Assembly: GCF_900104665.1 (NCBI RefSeq)
Contig: NZ_LT629969.1
Location: 653,716-717,715 of the forward strand
Length of the DNA stretch: 64,000 nucleotides
Direction: 5' to 3'
Source of the DNA: Traorella massiliensis
GTDB taxonomy: Bacteria; Bacillota_I; Bacilli_A; Erysipelotrichales; Erysipelotrichaceae
Numbering within the stretch: position 1 is the stretch's first letter; every line of letters starts with the position of its first letter. A program made the translations under genes and the position numbers. Below are positions 53,105 to 61,641 of the stretch, piece by piece. Under the pieces are notes generated by a model. That model saw only the letters and a program-made list of their open reading frames with translations, was not told the DNA's origin and searched no databases.

Positions 53105-53120
53105 TTTCTATTTAGAATAA

Positions 53121-53186
53121 AATAACTCATTATGCCATGAAAAAAAAAAGAAAATAATTGACAAATTAACGATGAGTTATTAAGAT
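53121..53186 (+). promoter_or_regulatory. Promoter of the GS-like/ANTAR/pyrG operon with inverted repeat
   Basis: TTGACA at 53158-53163, a 17-nt spacer and TAAGAT at 53181-53186. A perfect 10-bp inverted repeat AATAACTCAT (53121-53130) / ATGAGTTATT (53172-53181) spans the -35, with the right arm touching the -10. It may be a pair of regulator half-sites. Confidence 0.6.
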
Positions 53187-53195
53187 ATATTAGTA

Positions 53196-53238
53196 GGACA
53201 AAGGCGTTCCACATCTTTTTTGTGTTGAATGCTTTTTT
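53196..53238 (+). promoter_or_regulatory. ANTAR-type hexaloop overlapping a leader terminator
   Basis: GGAC (53196-53199) and GTTC (53206-53209) close a six-base loop AAAGGC with A at position 1 and G at position 4, the ANTAR-target rule. The loop and 3' arm (53200-53213) can instead pair with 53221-53236 (13 pairs with a 2-nt bulge), followed by a T-run: an intrinsic terminator. Only one forms at a time. A second upstream hexaloop, usual for ANTAR targets, was not found. Confidence 0.6.
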
Positions 53239-53256
53239 CATATTTAGGAGGTATTT

Positions 53257-54360
53257 ATGAACGAAACAGAACGTGAAGTCTTGCGATTTGTAGAAGAAAA
53301 TGATGTGAAATTCATTCGTCTTACTTTTACTGACCTTCTAGGAATACAAAAAAATATGTCAATTATGCCTTGTGAATTAGAAAAAGCATTTTCAAAAGGA
53401 ATTCCTTTTGACACTTCAAAATTCCAAGGCTTTTTTCATGAAAAGGCTTTTTTACGCCCTATCGCTAATACCTTAGCTCTTTTACCTTGGCGTCCTCAAA
53501 GTGGGCGTGTCATTCGCTTATTTTGTGATATCATCGATGAAAAAGGAAATCATACCAAATATGATTCCCGAAATGTACTTCATCAAACGATCATCAAGGG
53601 CAAAAAAAAGGGATATGAGTTTCATTTAGCGTTTGAATGTGAATTTTATCTTTTTAAAAATGATACTTATGGAAATATGACAAACGAACCGATCGATCAT
53701 GGTTCATATTTTGATATAGCTCCATTAGATCAGGCAGAAAATATTCGTCGTGACATTTGTCTGACTTTAGAAAAAATGGGCATCCAGCCATTAAGCAGTC
53801 ATCATGAAGCTGGATGGGGACAGAATGAGATCGTATTTGCGGAAGATGAGCCTTTATGTGCCTGTGATAATTTTATGACATATAAAAGTGTCGTAGCTAC
53901 TATGGCCTCTTTGAGCGGTCATACAGCGAGCTTTCATCCTTTGCCGATCCAAGGTCAGCCGGGAAGCGGGCTCCATATAAAAATTATGATACAAAAGGAT
54001 GATGTCTGGATTGAGAAAAATGATTTTGAGTTGAAACAGTTAAAAAAACGTATTCAGAATCGGCTTCCTGAAATGTGTGCCTTGCTTAATACTAAAAAAG
54101 AATCATATGAAAGAGTGAATCATCTTGATCCTCATCAACTCATTGAGATTGATCATGAAAGTGTGATCCTTCATGCTGCTGATAGCATGTGTAATCCATA
54201 TTTAGCCGTTTCGTGTATTTTAGAAGCTCTTATGGATGAAGAAAAAAAAGATTACGATATATTACCCGCTTGTCTTGAAGATGCGCATAAGATAGCACAT
54301 GATTCTTCGTTTCTTTCATCTTTTTTAAGTGAAAGCATCTTAAAGGTCTATAGTCATTAA
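53257..54360 (+). CDS. Shortened glutamine-synthetase-like protein
   Basis: Clear homologue of type I glutamine synthetase but only 367 residues (usual about 440-470). The first part is well kept: VKFIRLTFTDLLGIQKN, metal ligands E127 and E129 (FECEF), E184 in SHHE, E191, GSGLH with H240. After YERV (about 284) the block carrying the flap GYEAP, the NRS Arg, and the IRIPASR...VEVRS catalytic Arg/Glu residues is missing or replaced (LIEIDHESVILHAADS) before NPYLA resumes. Normal catalysis is doubtful; a glutamine-sensing or altered-substrate enzyme is inferred. AGGAGG precedes the start. The ANTAR gene starts 1 nt after. Confidence 0.85.
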   Translation: MNETEREVLRFVEENDVKFIRLTFTDLLGIQKNMSIMPCELEKAFSKGIPFDTSKFQGFFHEKAFLRPIANTLALLPWRPQSGRVIRLFCDIIDEKGNHTKYDSRNVLHQTIIKGKKKGYEFHLAFECEFYLFKNDTYGNMTNEPIDHGSYFDIAPLDQAENIRRDICLTLEKMGIQPLSSHHEAGWGQNEIVFAEDEPLCACDNFMTYKSVVATMASLSGHTASFHPLPIQGQPGSGLHIKIMIQKDDVWIEKNDFELKQLKKRIQNRLPEMCALLNTKKESYERVNHLDPHQLIEIDHESVILHAADSMCNPYLAVSCILEALMDEEKKDYDILPACLEDAHKIAHDSSFLSSFLSESILKVYSH

Positions 54361-54361
54361 T

Positions 54362-54919
54362 ATGAAAAACTGTCTTCTTGCAGGTACGATTTCTTCGCCT
54401 TTATTAGCACGGTGTCAAATGTATTATGATACAGTTGATATCGTGACAAGCGGTGCAGAAGTCAGGCAGCGATTAAATATCCAGTCTTATTCTTGTGTAA
54501 TGATCCAGACACCACTGATTGATGAATTTGGAGATATGCTGGCACGATATGCGGCTTCAGACCCTTATTGTCTAGTAGTTTTGTGGGTGAAGAAAGAAAT
54601 GGTAGAAGAACTTGCACAGACGATGGAAAATGTGTATGTTTGCAATATGCTTTATGATATGGATGAGTGGGAATCTTTGATGCATTTTTTAAGTGTGACT
54701 TGTCAGAAGCTTGATATTATTCGTGCACAGAAAGAGGATCTAATGAAAAAAATTGATGAGATCCGACTAGTGGACCGGGCTAAATGTCTTTTAATTGAAA
54801 AGTTTCATTATTCAGAAGAAAAAGCACATTATACAATTGAAAAGAAAGCGATGGATAATCGGTTGAGCCGTTTGCAGGTGGCACAAATCATTATTCGTCA
54901 TATAGAAAAGGAGGAATAG
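54362..54919 (+). CDS. ANTAR-domain antiterminator with degenerate receiver
   Basis: A 185-residue RNA-binding regulator. Residues 1-115 are a receiver-like fold; at the usual phospho-acceptor region it reads [13 protein letters not shown] with Gln in place of Asp, so control by phosphorylation is unlikely. A coiled-coil linker (about 115-135) leads to the C-terminal ANTAR helices ([20 protein letters not shown]...[14 protein letters not shown]). ANTAR proteins bind paired hexaloop hairpins to prevent termination; related genes next to glnA are known in clostridia. It lies between the GS-like gene and pyrG. Confidence 0.88.
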   Translation: MKNCLLAGTISSPLLARCQMYYDTVDIVTSGAEVRQRLNIQSYSCVMIQTPLIDEFGDMLARYAASDPYCLVVLWVKKEMVEELAQTMENVYVCNMLYDMDEWESLMHFLSVTCQKLDIIRAQKEDLMKKIDEIRLVDRAKCLLIEKFHYSEEKAHYTIEKKAMDNRLSRLQVAQIIIRHIEKEE

Positions 54920-54921
54920 CA

Positions 54922-56526
54922 ATGAGAAAATATATTTTTATTACAGGTGGTGTTGTAAGCGGGCTTGGAAAGGGAATAACTGGTGCATCACTGGGAAGGC
55001 TTTTGAAAAGCCGTGGTTATAAAGTGATCAGTCAGAAACTAGATCCTTATATCAATGTAGATCCCGGTACGATGTCCCCTTATCAGCATGGAGAAGTATT
55101 TGTAACCGAAGATGGTGCAGAAACAGATTTGGATTTAGGACATTATGAACGTTTTATTGATGAGAATTTGAATCATTTTTCTAATTTAACAACAGGAATG
55201 GTTTATCATAAAGTACTTAGTGCAGAAAGAAGAGGAGAATATCTTGGTGAAACGGTACAGGTCGTGCCGCATATTACTAATGAAATAAAAAAATATGTAT
55301 ATCAGGTCGGAGAAAAAAGCGAAGCTGATATCGTCATTTCTGAGATAGGCGGAACGGTAGGGGATATTGAAAGTCAGCCATTTTTAGAATCAGCCAGACA
55401 GCTTTCGTTAGAAGTCGGTCGTGAAAACTGTTGTTTTATTCATGTAACACTAGTACCTTATATTTCAGGAAGTAATGAATATAAATCGAAGCCAACGCAG
55501 CACTCAGTACGGGAATTACAGTCTTATGGTATTCATCCGAATATCATTGTTACACGCAGTGAAGGACATTTAGGATCTGGCGTGCGTAAAAAGATCTCTC
55601 TTTTCTGTAATGTGTTACCGGAATGTGTCATTGAAAATGAAACTTGCAAGAGTCTTTATGAGGTTGTACTGATGTTAGAAAAACAACATTTTTCTGAAGT
55701 TGTTTGCACGCAGTTATCTTTGCCGCCAAAACCGATTGATTTAAGTGAATGGAGGAGTCTTGTCGAAAGAATCAATGACTGCAAAAGAGAGGTTACGATT
55801 GGTCTTGTAGGAAAATATGTACAGCTTCACGATGCTTATCTTTCAGTAATGGAATCTTTATATCATGGCGGTTATACCCATGGCAGCAAAGTTGTGATCC
55901 AATGGATCGACAGCGAAGAAATTACTCCATATAATGTTGAAGAAAAATTGGCAGGCTGTGATGGGCTGATCATTCCAGGAGGTTTTGGTTCTCGAGGTAT
56001 TGAAGGAATGATCGAGGCGGCTCATTATGCCCGTATCCATCATCTGCCACTTTTAGGTATATGCCTTGGTATGCAGGTCATGACGATTGAATATGCCCGT
56101 CATCAGCTTCATTATCAGGATGCGAATTCTTATGAATTTGATCCGTTATCAAAACATTGCGTCATTCATTTTATGGAGCATCAGTCAGATGAAATTTCAA
56201 AAGGAGGCACGATGCGTTTAGGGGCTTATCCTTGTCAGATCGCACCGGATACAAAGATGCGTATGCTTTATGATAAAGAGGTGATTCATGAGCGTCATCG
56301 TCATCGTTATGAGTTTAATAATGATTATCGTGAAGAAATGGAAAAAGAAGGACTTGTTATCGCAGGAACAAGTCTTGATGGAAAACTTGTCGAAGCAATT
56401 GAAGTAAAAGATCACGACTTTTATATTGGTGTACAGTTTCATCCGGAATTTAAATCCCGGCCAAATCGTCCGCATCCGCTTTTTGTCGGACTCATCCATG
56501 CAGCTATCATTCATTCGCAAAAATAG
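54922..56526 (+). CDS. pyrG: CTP synthase
   Basis: Makes CTP from UTP, ATP and glutamine. The 534-residue protein has the synthetase domain with [20 protein letters not shown] (P-loop) and [21 protein letters not shown], and a class I glutamine amidotransferase domain with GGFGSRG, Cys in GICLGMQ (about 375) and HPEFKSRP. It starts 2 nt after the ANTAR gene with AAGGAGG. Being a glutamine consumer, its linkage to a glutamine-responsive antiterminator is sensible. No sign of the C-rich pyrG attenuation leader. Confidence 0.97.
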   Translation: MRKYIFITGGVVSGLGKGITGASLGRLLKSRGYKVISQKLDPYINVDPGTMSPYQHGEVFVTEDGAETDLDLGHYERFIDENLNHFSNLTTGMVYHKVLSAERRGEYLGETVQVVPHITNEIKKYVYQVGEKSEADIVISEIGGTVGDIESQPFLESARQLSLEVGRENCCFIHVTLVPYISGSNEYKSKPTQHSVRELQSYGIHPNIIVTRSEGHLGSGVRKKISLFCNVLPECVIENETCKSLYEVVLMLEKQHFSEVVCTQLSLPPKPIDLSEWRSLVERINDCKREVTIGLVGKYVQLHDAYLSVMESLYHGGYTHGSKVVIQWIDSEEITPYNVEEKLAGCDGLIIPGGFGSRGIEGMIEAAHYARIHHLPLLGICLGMQVMTIEYARHQLHYQDANSYEFDPLSKHCVIHFMEHQSDEISKGGTMRLGAYPCQIAPDTKMRMLYDKEVIHERHRHRYEFNNDYREEMEKEGLVIAGTSLDGKLVEAIEVKDHDFYIGVQFHPEFKSRPNRPHPLFVGLIHAAIIHSQK

Positions 56527-56546
56527 TGCCAGTTTTGGCACTTTTC
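56525..56546 (+). terminator. Terminator after pyrG
   Basis: AGTGCCA / TGGCACT, 4-nt loop, then TTTCTTTC. The stem begins in the stop codon. Confidence 0.85.
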
Positions 56547-56595
56547 TTTCAATTTTGTAAGACTTTCACTTTCATGAGAATCATGGCGTAAAACG

Positions 56596-56604
56596 TGTTA
56601 TAAT
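56596..56604 (+). promoter_or_regulatory. Extended -10 promoter of the glycolipid operon
   Basis: TGT-TATAAT, 33 nt before the first start codon. -35 poor. Confidence 0.55.
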
Positions 56605-56637
56605 GATAAAGATGAATTGAATCATGTGGAGGCTTCT

Positions 56638-57648
56638 ATGAAGGTTTGTCTATATTTTGAAGGAAAAAAAATCATCAAAACAAGTGGGATCGGCCGTGCT
56701 TTGAAACACCAGATGGCTGCTTGTGAATCAGCGGGCATCAGTTATACGCTTGATCCGGATGATGATTATGATGTTCTACATATCAACACGGTAGGGGTTA
56801 GCTCATTACCGGTAATTAATAAGGCAAGAGCTAAGGGGTGTAAAGTGATTTATCATGCACATTCCACAGAAGAAGATTTTCGTAATTCGTTTGTGTTAAG
56901 CAATCAGATCGCACCTGTTTTTAAGAAGATGCTGATTAGTTATTATTCAAAAGCAGATCTTATCCTGACACCGACACCATATTCTAAAAAACTGCTTGAA
57001 GGATATGGAATTACGGTGCCAATTTACGCTTTAAGCAATGGTATTGATCTGAATCGTTTTCATTATGATCCGGAAAAGGTCAAGGCGTTTCGACGATATT
57101 TTTCATTAAAAGATGAAGATAAAGTCGTTATTTCAGTTGGGTTGTATTTTGAAAGAAAAGGAATATTAGATTTTATGGAAGTAGCTGAAAATATGCCGGA
57201 TGTAAAATTTATCTGGTTTGGCTATACACCGCTAATTTCTATTCCCAAAAAAATAAGGGATGTGGTTACAGACGAACATCCGACAAATGTAATTTTACCG
57301 GGTTATGTTAAAGGAGCAGTTATTGAAGGAGCCTATGCAAATGCAGACTGTTTCTTTTTTCCAAGTTATGAAGAAACTGAAGGTATTGTAGTGCTGGAAG
57401 CACTAGCAAGCTCTCAGAATGTTTTGTTGCGTGATATTCCGGTATATGATCCATGGCTGGTTCATGGTCAGAATTGTTACAAAGGGAAAAATAACGAAGA
57501 ATTTATTGCTCAGCTCAGAAAGATTCTAAACCATGAATGTGCTGATTTAAGAGAACAGGGAAGGATCACTGCAGAAAAGAGAAGTATTCAGGAAGTAGGG
57601 CGAGAACTGAAAAAAATCTATGAGGGTGTTTGTGAGGGAAATATATGA
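56638..57648 (+). CDS. GT4-family glycosyltransferase
   Basis: A 336-residue GT-B glycosyltransferase. YHAHSTEEDF (N-domain), SNGIDLNRF, SVGLYFERKG and the C-terminal EETEGIVVLEALA (donor-binding E-x7-E) are recognisable. It resembles the second enzyme of Firmicutes diglucosyl-diacylglycerol synthesis (BgsA/LafA type). It is followed by a YbhN-like membrane protein and another GT4, as in glycolipid operons of lactic acid bacteria, so it probably makes the membrane glycolipid anchor (inference). TGTGGAGG precedes the ATG at 56638. Confidence 0.82.
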   Translation: MKVCLYFEGKKIIKTSGIGRALKHQMAACESAGISYTLDPDDDYDVLHINTVGVSSLPVINKARAKGCKVIYHAHSTEEDFRNSFVLSNQIAPVFKKMLISYYSKADLILTPTPYSKKLLEGYGITVPIYALSNGIDLNRFHYDPEKVKAFRRYFSLKDEDKVVISVGLYFERKGILDFMEVAENMPDVKFIWFGYTPLISIPKKIRDVVTDEHPTNVILPGYVKGAVIEGAYANADCFFFPSYEETEGIVVLEALASSQNVLLRDIPVYDPWLVHGQNCYKGKNNEEFIAQLRKILNHECADLREQGRITAEKRSIQEVGRELKKIYEGVCEGNI

Positions 57649-58667
57649 AAAAAGATTTTAAAAAATATGCCTTTAGCATCGTACTTTTGATTGGATTGAC
57701 CGGTTTTGCATTATGGTATGTGCTCAAGGATGATAAAGATGTGGTCTTAGCAGAATTAAGCAGCATTTCACCTTTAAATTTTATAGGTATCATGGCATGT
57801 TCACTTTTCTATTTTGCATTTGTGGCACTTTCACTTTATGTGATTGCAAAAGAAAAGTATCCGCATTATAAGTTTTTACCATCATTATCAAATGCCTATG
57901 TTGGAGGATTTTTTAGTGGTATTACGCCAAGTGCGAGCGGCGGACAGGTAGGACAGGTTTATGTTTTTTATAAACAGGGAATTGATTCTAGTGATGCAGC
58001 GGGCATTCTCTGGCTGGACTTTGTGATGTATCAGGTCGTATTGATTTTTTATACGACAGTGCTGGTTATTTTGCGTTTTCCAGTATTTTCAAGTCGTGTT
58101 CCAGCACTTTTCGTTATGATCTTTATTGGTTATCTGATGAATGGTGTCGTGTTGGCAATGCTGTTTTCGATGGCTTTTTTTCCTGTAAAATTTAAAAGGT
58201 TTTGTTTGAAAATAGTTACTTTGCTGCATAAGCTGCATTTAATACGTGACTCAGAAAAAGCACTGAAAAAATGTGATGATTATTTAGAGGCATTTACAAA
58301 TAATATCAATAAAAATAGAAGCAATAAGAATTTGATATGGAAATTAGTCTTAGTAAATATTATGCGTCTTACTGTTTATTATTCAATTCCTTTTATCATT
58401 GGAAAACTGATTCATGTAGATATGAATTTTCTTGATTCATTAGCACTTTCCAGTTATATTTCAATGGCTAATACTTTTTTCCCGGTACCAGGAGCCAGTG
58501 GCGGTACAGAAATGATGTTTCTACAGCTTTATTCTTTGATTTTACCATTGACACAAGTATCTACGATATTGATATTATGGAGGGTCGTGACTTTCCATTT
58601 GGCTTTGATAATAGGATGTATCATGTTTATTATTGAAAAGATTAGAAGAAGGAGGATCATTATATGA
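57645..58667 (+). CDS. YbhN/LPG-synthase-TM-like membrane protein
   Basis: A 340-residue protein with about seven or eight membrane helices from the UPF0104/lysylphosphatidylglycerol-synthase transmembrane family. The family block AYVGGFFSGITPSASGGQ near residue 85 and VPGASGGTEMMF near 285 are clear. No soluble aminoacyl-transferase domain follows, so it does not aminoacylate lipids itself; a lipid flippase is the favoured role. It overlaps both neighbouring glycosyltransferases by ATGA. Confidence 0.85.
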   Translation: MKKDFKKYAFSIVLLIGLTGFALWYVLKDDKDVVLAELSSISPLNFIGIMACSLFYFAFVALSLYVIAKEKYPHYKFLPSLSNAYVGGFFSGITPSASGGQVGQVYVFYKQGIDSSDAAGILWLDFVMYQVVLIFYTTVLVILRFPVFSSRVPALFVMIFIGYLMNGVVLAMLFSMAFFPVKFKRFCLKIVTLLHKLHLIRDSEKALKKCDDYLEAFTNNINKNRSNKNLIWKLVLVNIMRLTVYYSIPFIIGKLIHVDMNFLDSLALSSYISMANTFFPVPGASGGTEMMFLQLYSLILPLTQVSTILILWRVVTFHLALIIGCIMFIIEKIRRRRIII

Positions 58668-60655
58668 GAGTAGGACTATTTTCAGATACCTACCTGCCAG
58701 ATCTTAACGGGGTAGCTACAAGTGTAGAGACTTTGCGTAAGACACTGGAGGAGCATGGACATGATGTTTTTGTGATAGCAAACCATAAAGGTCTTTTGCA
58801 TTTAAAAAGTGAATGCAATATATTGCGGCTTCCAGGCATTGAACTGAAATGGCTATATGGTTATAATATGTCCTCTCCGTTACAGTTAAAAGCGAAAGAA
58901 GAAGTCAAGGCAATGAATTTAGATATCATACATGTACATACGGAGTTTGGAGTAGGTATCTTTGGACGGAATGTTGCGAAAGATTTAAATATTCCTATTG
59001 TTTCAACATACCATACGATGTATGAAGATTATACCCATTATTTGAATATTTTCGGATTAGAGATCGTTGATAAAGCTACAAAAACGCTTGTAAGCACCTT
59101 ATCTAAAATCTGGAATGATGCAGCACAAGTGGTCATTGCGCCTTCACAGAAAACAAAAGATACATTGATAAGATATGGTGTAAAAGCACCAATTCATATA
59201 ATTCCTACAGGAATTGATTTAAGTCAGTTTAATGTTAATAATATTGATCCTGCATTAGTAGCGAAGCTAAAAGAAAAATATGGTATTAATAAAGAAGATC
59301 AGGTCATTGTGTATGTTGGCCGTGTAGCTAACGAGAAATCAATTGATATCGTAATTCGAGGATTCAAGAAATATGCATTGGCTGATGAACATCATAAACT
59401 GATGATCGTTGGTGGCGGTCCTAGCCTTGATGAATTAAAAGAACTGGCAAAAACAGAAGGAATTGAAAAAAATGTGATCTTTACGGATCGTCAGGAAAGA
59501 AAGCTGATACCGGCGTTTTATGAATGTGCTGAGGCTTTTGTTAGCTGTTCTACAAGTGAAACACAAGGATTGACTTATATTGAAGCGATGAGTTGTTCGC
59601 TTCCTGTCTTTGCAAGAAAAGATGAAGTACTTTTAAATCTTATCGATGAAGGGAAAAGCGGTTATTTTATTGATGAAGATACTTTTTCAGACCGGTTATT
59701 TGATTTCTTTGCTCTCAGTGAAGAAAAAAGAAAAGAAATGGGACGATATGCCCGTGAAAAAATGATGGGATATGATACGGAAGTTTTTTATGAACGTGTA
59801 GCTGCCTGCTATGAACAAGCTTATGCTTCTTATTTTAAGACTTTGACCATTAAAAAAGTAAAGAGCAATAATGAGTATGTTACTTTAACTTTGAAAGATT
59901 CACAAGAAGAAGAGATTCAATGTATGGTTTCTCTGGAAGATTATTTTGCTTTTGAACTAAAAAAAGATGGTGTTGTTCATGAATTGACATTACAAGAACT
60001 GCAGCGTAGGGAAGTTATTTTAAAAGCCTGGATATTGTGTATAAAAAAACTGGCTGCTAAAGACCGTACACGTAAAGAAATGTATGATATTCTTTTAAAG
60101 GATAATACTTTAGATGCCAAGACAATGAATGATATGATTGATAAGCTGGAAGAAAAAGGTTATATCAATGATCAATCTTATCTGATGAATCATTTAGAAA
60201 AAATGAGTGATTCTTTGGAAGGAAAACAAAAAATCATTCGTACGCTTGTGAAAAAAGGACTTCCATATGAAATGGTCAAAGAAGGAGTAGATTCTTATAG
60301 TGATGCTTCTGAAAGAACAAAGGCAATACGTTATATCAAAAAGAATGAAAAGCTGATGAAAGAAGGCAGCGTTAAAATGAAAAAACAGATGTTGATTTCA
60401 CGTCTGATAAATCATGGCTATTCATTTGACACAGCTAAAGATGTCGTGAATAACTATGAATTTACAGATGACTTTCTCAATGATACGGATTCTTTATATA
60501 AAGCTATTCAGAAAGCGATACGTACGTATTCACGAAAATATAGTGGACAGGATCTTAAGCGCATGGTGTTGAATCAGCTGATACGTAAAGGATTCAGTTC
60601 TGATGATGTGTTAATGGCAATTGAAGAAATGGAGATTTTTAAAGATGAAAATTAA
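58664..60655 (+). CDS. GT4 glycosyltransferase fused to a complete RecX-like domain
   Basis: A 663-residue protein. Residues 1-390 are a GT4 enzyme like diacylglycerol glucosyltransferase (LFSDTYLPDLNGVATS, HVHTEFGVGIFG, PTGIDLSQF, YVGRVANEKS, STSETQGLTYIEAMSC). Residues about 391-660 match RecX from end to end: a beta N-terminal part (SLEDYFAFELKKDG), then helical three-helix units (LAAKDRTRKEMYDILL; LEEKGYINDQSYLMNHL; IIRTLVKKGLPYEMV; LISRLINHGYSFD; LNQLIRKGFSSDDVL). RecX modulates RecA. No stop, and no ribosome-binding site with ATG, separates the halves. It overlaps yhaM by 11 bp. Confidence 0.85.
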   Translation: MRVGLFSDTYLPDLNGVATSVETLRKTLEEHGHDVFVIANHKGLLHLKSECNILRLPGIELKWLYGYNMSSPLQLKAKEEVKAMNLDIIHVHTEFGVGIFGRNVAKDLNIPIVSTYHTMYEDYTHYLNIFGLEIVDKATKTLVSTLSKIWNDAAQVVIAPSQKTKDTLIRYGVKAPIHIIPTGIDLSQFNVNNIDPALVAKLKEKYGINKEDQVIVYVGRVANEKSIDIVIRGFKKYALADEHHKLMIVGGGPSLDELKELAKTEGIEKNVIFTDRQERKLIPAFYECAEAFVSCSTSETQGLTYIEAMSCSLPVFARKDEVLLNLIDEGKSGYFIDEDTFSDRLFDFFALSEEKRKEMGRYAREKMMGYDTEVFYERVAACYEQAYASYFKTLTIKKVKSNNEYVTLTLKDSQEEEIQCMVSLEDYFAFELKKDGVVHELTLQELQRREVILKAWILCIKKLAAKDRTRKEMYDILLKDNTLDAKTMNDMIDKLEEKGYINDQSYLMNHLEKMSDSLEGKQKIIRTLVKKGLPYEMVKEGVDSYSDASERTKAIRYIKKNEKLMKEGSVKMKKQMLISRLINHGYSFDTAKDVVNNYEFTDDFLNDTDSLYKAIQKAIRTYSRKYSGQDLKRMVLNQLIRKGFSSDDVLMAIEEMEIFKDEN

Positions 60656-61577
60656 CGAATTGACAGATGGAACACGTGGACGTTTTACATTTTTGTTGAG
60701 TTCACTTACAAAGGGAGTGACAAGCAAAGGAGCAACCTATCTTTCTTGTGTGCTTCAAGATAAGACTGGAAGTATTGATGCGAAATACTGGTCGCCTTCA
60801 AGTGAAGAGGTCAATACGCTTAAGCCTGGAATGATCTTAGAAATTGATGGAGAAGTTTTAAACTACAATAAACAGCTTCAGATGAAAATCAATGCAGTTA
60901 AGGTCATTGATCGTTCACAAATCAATTTAAATGATTTCATCAAAGAAGGGGAAATTCCTCGAAGTGAATTGAAAAAGAAAATCAGTGAAGTGATTGATTC
61001 ATTTGAAAACCAGACATTAAAAACATTGCTTCTTAAAGTTATGGAACATTATGAGCTTGATTTTTATAATTATCCTGCTGCTGCCAAGATTCATCATGAT
61101 TTTGTGGGTGGACTGGCAACGCATGTATGGGGGATGATCCGTTTATCTCTTGCAATTTGTGAGTGCTACCCTTCCTTAAATAAAGAATTGCTGTTAACGG
61201 GAGTCATATTGCATGATATCGGTAAATGTATTGAGCTGAGTGGTCCGGTAATTACTGAATATACAGTTGAAGGCAAACTTTTAGGACATATTTCTATCAT
61301 GCAGGCGATCGTAGCTGAAATTGCACACCAGAATGGATTAGAAGGTGAAGAGATTACTTTAGTACGTCATATGATTCTTTCACATCATGGTGAATATGAA
61401 TATGGTTCACCTGTATTGCCAATGATACCAGAAGCAGAAATTCTTCATTATATTGATAATATTGATGCTCGTATGAATGTGATTGCGAAAGCTTATGATG
61501 GAGTCAAAGAAGGAGAATTTACTTCTCGGCAGTTTGCACTTGAAAACAGATCTTTTTATAAAAGTCATTTGAAATAG
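60645..61577 (+). CDS. yhaM: 3'-5' exoribonuclease YhaM family
   Basis: A 310-residue protein: N-terminal OB-fold nucleic-acid-binding domain (about 10-90) and a C-terminal HD hydrolase domain with HDFVGGLATHVWGM, the HD pair in ILHDIGK at 190-191, and LSHHGEYEYGSP. YhaM trims RNA and DNA 3' ends. The ATG at 60645 is used (GGAG 10 nt upstream), inside the end of the GT-RecX gene. Co-transcribed with the glycolipid genes. Confidence 0.93.
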   Translation: MKINELTDGTRGRFTFLLSSLTKGVTSKGATYLSCVLQDKTGSIDAKYWSPSSEEVNTLKPGMILEIDGEVLNYNKQLQMKINAVKVIDRSQINLNDFIKEGEIPRSELKKKISEVIDSFENQTLKTLLLKVMEHYELDFYNYPAAAKIHHDFVGGLATHVWGMIRLSLAICECYPSLNKELLLTGVILHDIGKCIELSGPVITEYTVEGKLLGHISIMQAIVAEIAHQNGLEGEEITLVRHMILSHHGEYEYGSPVLPMIPEAEILHYIDNIDARMNVIAKAYDGVKEGEFTSRQFALENRSFYKSHLK

Positions 61578-61604
61578 GGATTTCGGTTGAAATCCTTTTT
61601 TTTG
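61576..61604 (+). terminator. Terminator after yhaM
   Basis: GGATTTC / GAAATCC, 4-nt loop, then eight T (stem from 61578). Confidence 0.88.
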
Positions 61605-61630
61605 AAATCATGATGCTTAATACTATTGCA

Positions 61631-61636
61631 TAGAAT
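61631..61636 (+). promoter_or_regulatory. -10 box of the M20 peptidase gene, probably leaderless
   Basis: TAGAAT ends 5 nt before the ATG at 61642; no Shine-Dalgarno, and no -35 at normal spacing. Weakest of the leaderless candidates. Confidence 0.4.
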
Positions 61637-61641
61637 AAAAC

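Noticed and set aside
53257-54360. Ordinary glutamine synthetase GlnA
   Set aside because: The length and the missing flap/Arg/Glu block after residue 284 do not fit a normal GSI enzyme, so it is listed as GS-like.
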